Origin: Nemertoderma westbladi | Lineage: Eukaryota; Xenacoelomorpha; Nemertodermatida; Nemertodermatidae | Reading direction: 5' to 3' | Length of the DNA: 64,000 nt | Assembly: GCA_032718475.1 (NCBI GenBank) | Contig: JAUCBJ010007785.1 | Coordinates: 1-64,000 of the forward strand | In this document: one piece after another, positions 62,781 to 64,000 of the stretch | How the letters are laid out: each line of letters starts with the position of its first letter | Numbering within the stretch: the stretch's first letter is position 1 | Program-made: the position numbers and the translations under genes | Notes under the pieces: model-generated | What the model was told of the DNA's origin: nothing | The model's input: only the letters and a program-made list of their open reading frames with translations | Databases searched by the model: none

Positions 62781-64000
62781 TCGTCCAATATTTTGGACTG
62801 AGGGGGGTGGGAATGAGGGCGAGACGCCCTTCCCACGCACAAATAATTATTTAAATAAAATAATTAAATAATAAATAAGAAGAAAGTTAGAAAGTAATAG
62901 TTAGTAGAAGATAGTAAGTAGAAAGTTAGAAGTATGAAAGTTAGTAGAAGATAGTAAGAAGTTAGTAGTCAGACAGTTAGTAGATAGTTAGATAGTAGGT
63001 AAGTAAGAAAGTTAGTGGAAGTTAGTTAGGGAGTGTGGTATATTGACATGCCACGAGTAGTAGTAGAGTGATTGTGGGCACCGGAAGCGCCACGTAGAAA
63101 GTAGTAGTAGAGGGGTTGTGGGCACCGAAAGCGCCACGTAGATGGAGGTAGTAGCAGAGTGGTTGTGGGCACTGTAAGCGCCATGTAGAAAGTAGTAAGC
63201 AGAGTAGACTTAGTAGAGTTAGGAGTTAGAGACTTAGAAGAGTTAGTAGAAGTTAGTTAGAGAACTAGTTAGGAGTTAGAGACTTGGTAGAGTTAGAGAG
63301 TTTTAGTTAGAGAACTAGTTACAGTTAGTAGACTTAGAAGAGTTAGTAGGAGTTAGTTAGAGAGCTAGTTAGAGTTAGTAGAATTAGAGAGTTAGATAGT
63401 AAGTAGTTAGCAAGTAAGTAGTAGGTAGATAGAATGATAGCACAGTGTAGATAGTATAAGAGATTCAGCGCCTTTAGGAATAGAGGAGTATGGAGAGGAG
63501 CTGCTGGCGAGAGAGAGTGCAGACGAGTGCGATTCGGGTGTGGGGAGAGAGTAAGAGCAGAGTAAGAGCAGAGTAAGAGCGGAGTTAGAGCGGAGTTAGA
63601 GTGGAGTTAGAGGAGAGTTAGAATGAGAGGTCAGAGTTCAGAGTGAGAGCTTTTAAAATTGTGTGAGAATCCACAATTGTCTCGACACGAGACGCCAGAT
63701 GTCTTGGTGTAACATAGGTTGCAGTTGCACCAAGAGAGGATAGTGACATCATACCCATAGGGAGCGGCCTGGAAAGCCGACTCCAAAAGTAAGAGAACTC
63801 CACCCCACACCCGATAGTAGATCGGGTTACCAGCGGAATTGAAGCGCGTTGAATTAATCACTACTCTTCAATTTTGAAGGTCTCTGTATACACTAAATCA
63901 ATTTGTTGCAGTGATGTGTCTATTTTTGATGCCTTAAGATAATTAGAACTAACATTTTTGTGTATTTGTCTATAAATCATTAAGGCAGTAATGTTGACTT
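62781..64000. other. Repeat-rich region after element D
   Basis: No gene seen. (GTTAGTAGA)-type purine-rich repeats (62,881-63,470), three units of about 57 bp with TTGTGGGCACCGAAAGCGCC (63,050-63,190) and (GAGTAAGAGCA)n (63,545-63,625). A 3' LTR of D may start near 62,810, but no match to 56.8-57.3 kb was seen. Confidence 0.5.

Larger units (their letters stand above)
57286..62800 (+). mobile_element. BEL/Pao element D (gag-protease, no RT)
   Basis: Plus-strand order: gag start, coiled coil, G18, Asn-rich and tandem-repeat region, Arg-rich region, G21, gag core, zinc knuckle, protease, acidic repeats, one membrane segment. No RT, RNase H or integrase. A purine-rich GAGGGGGGTGGGAATG follows the last stop at about 62,800. 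Confidence 0.82.

Overview
This is a piece of an animal genome, probably a marine invertebrate. The evidence is a spliced rhodopsin-family GPCR gene, many AT-rich non-coding stretches, TAGGCCTA and ACCGGT-rich host sequence, and several classes of metazoan transposons. The species cannot be named from the sequence. Most of the 64 kb is transposable elements, often nested.

Region 1 (about 1.5-24.3 kb): a BEL/Pao retrotransposon, element A, on the minus strand. Its gag frame is split by element B (9354-22257), a 12.9-kb LTR retrotransposon with two 1235-bp LTRs that differ at only about three sites and a 5-bp target duplication GCTCC. B encodes a 1635-aa gag-protease protein with no reverse transcriptase. 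A has protease, reverse transcriptase and RNase H, but where an integrase is expected it carries a long unusual C-terminal module ending in three zinc knuckles. A alone contains ten copies of a 20-bp hairpin-forming palindrome. Inside its genes the copies are read in all three frames.

Region 2 (24.3-29.5 kb): non-coding sequence, a tRNA-derived SINE-like piece, LINE fragments and the end of a piggyBac-type element.

Region 3 (29.6-34.8 kb): the clearest host gene, a three-exon, 299-aa GPCR on the plus strand. Its second intron holds a 2.24-kb fold-back element packed with X-box-like motifs.

Region 4 (35-50.8 kb): an inverted minisatellite pair around a LINE 3' end; a decayed BEL/Pao element C whose integrase is interrupted by a fold-back element F that itself carries a LINE (X copy 1); a LINE Y 3' end with a poly(A) tail; a nearly identical X copy 2 interrupted by a 1552-bp piggyBac-like element with TTAA target duplications; and a 21-bp minisatellite.

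Region 5 (50.8-57.2 kb): host-like sequence, a possible small spliced gene, and an internally deleted Ty3/gypsy element E with 180-bp LTRs.

Region 6 (57.2-64 kb): BEL/Pao element D, related to C. It has gag and protease but no reverse transcriptase, and its reading frame changes at long poly-G tracts and inside a zinc knuckle. Three of the four BEL/Pao copies lack the reverse transcriptase, and A, which has one, lacks a recognisable integrase. None looks complete, yet B's near-identical LTRs show recent mobilisation, so it was probably mobilised in trans.
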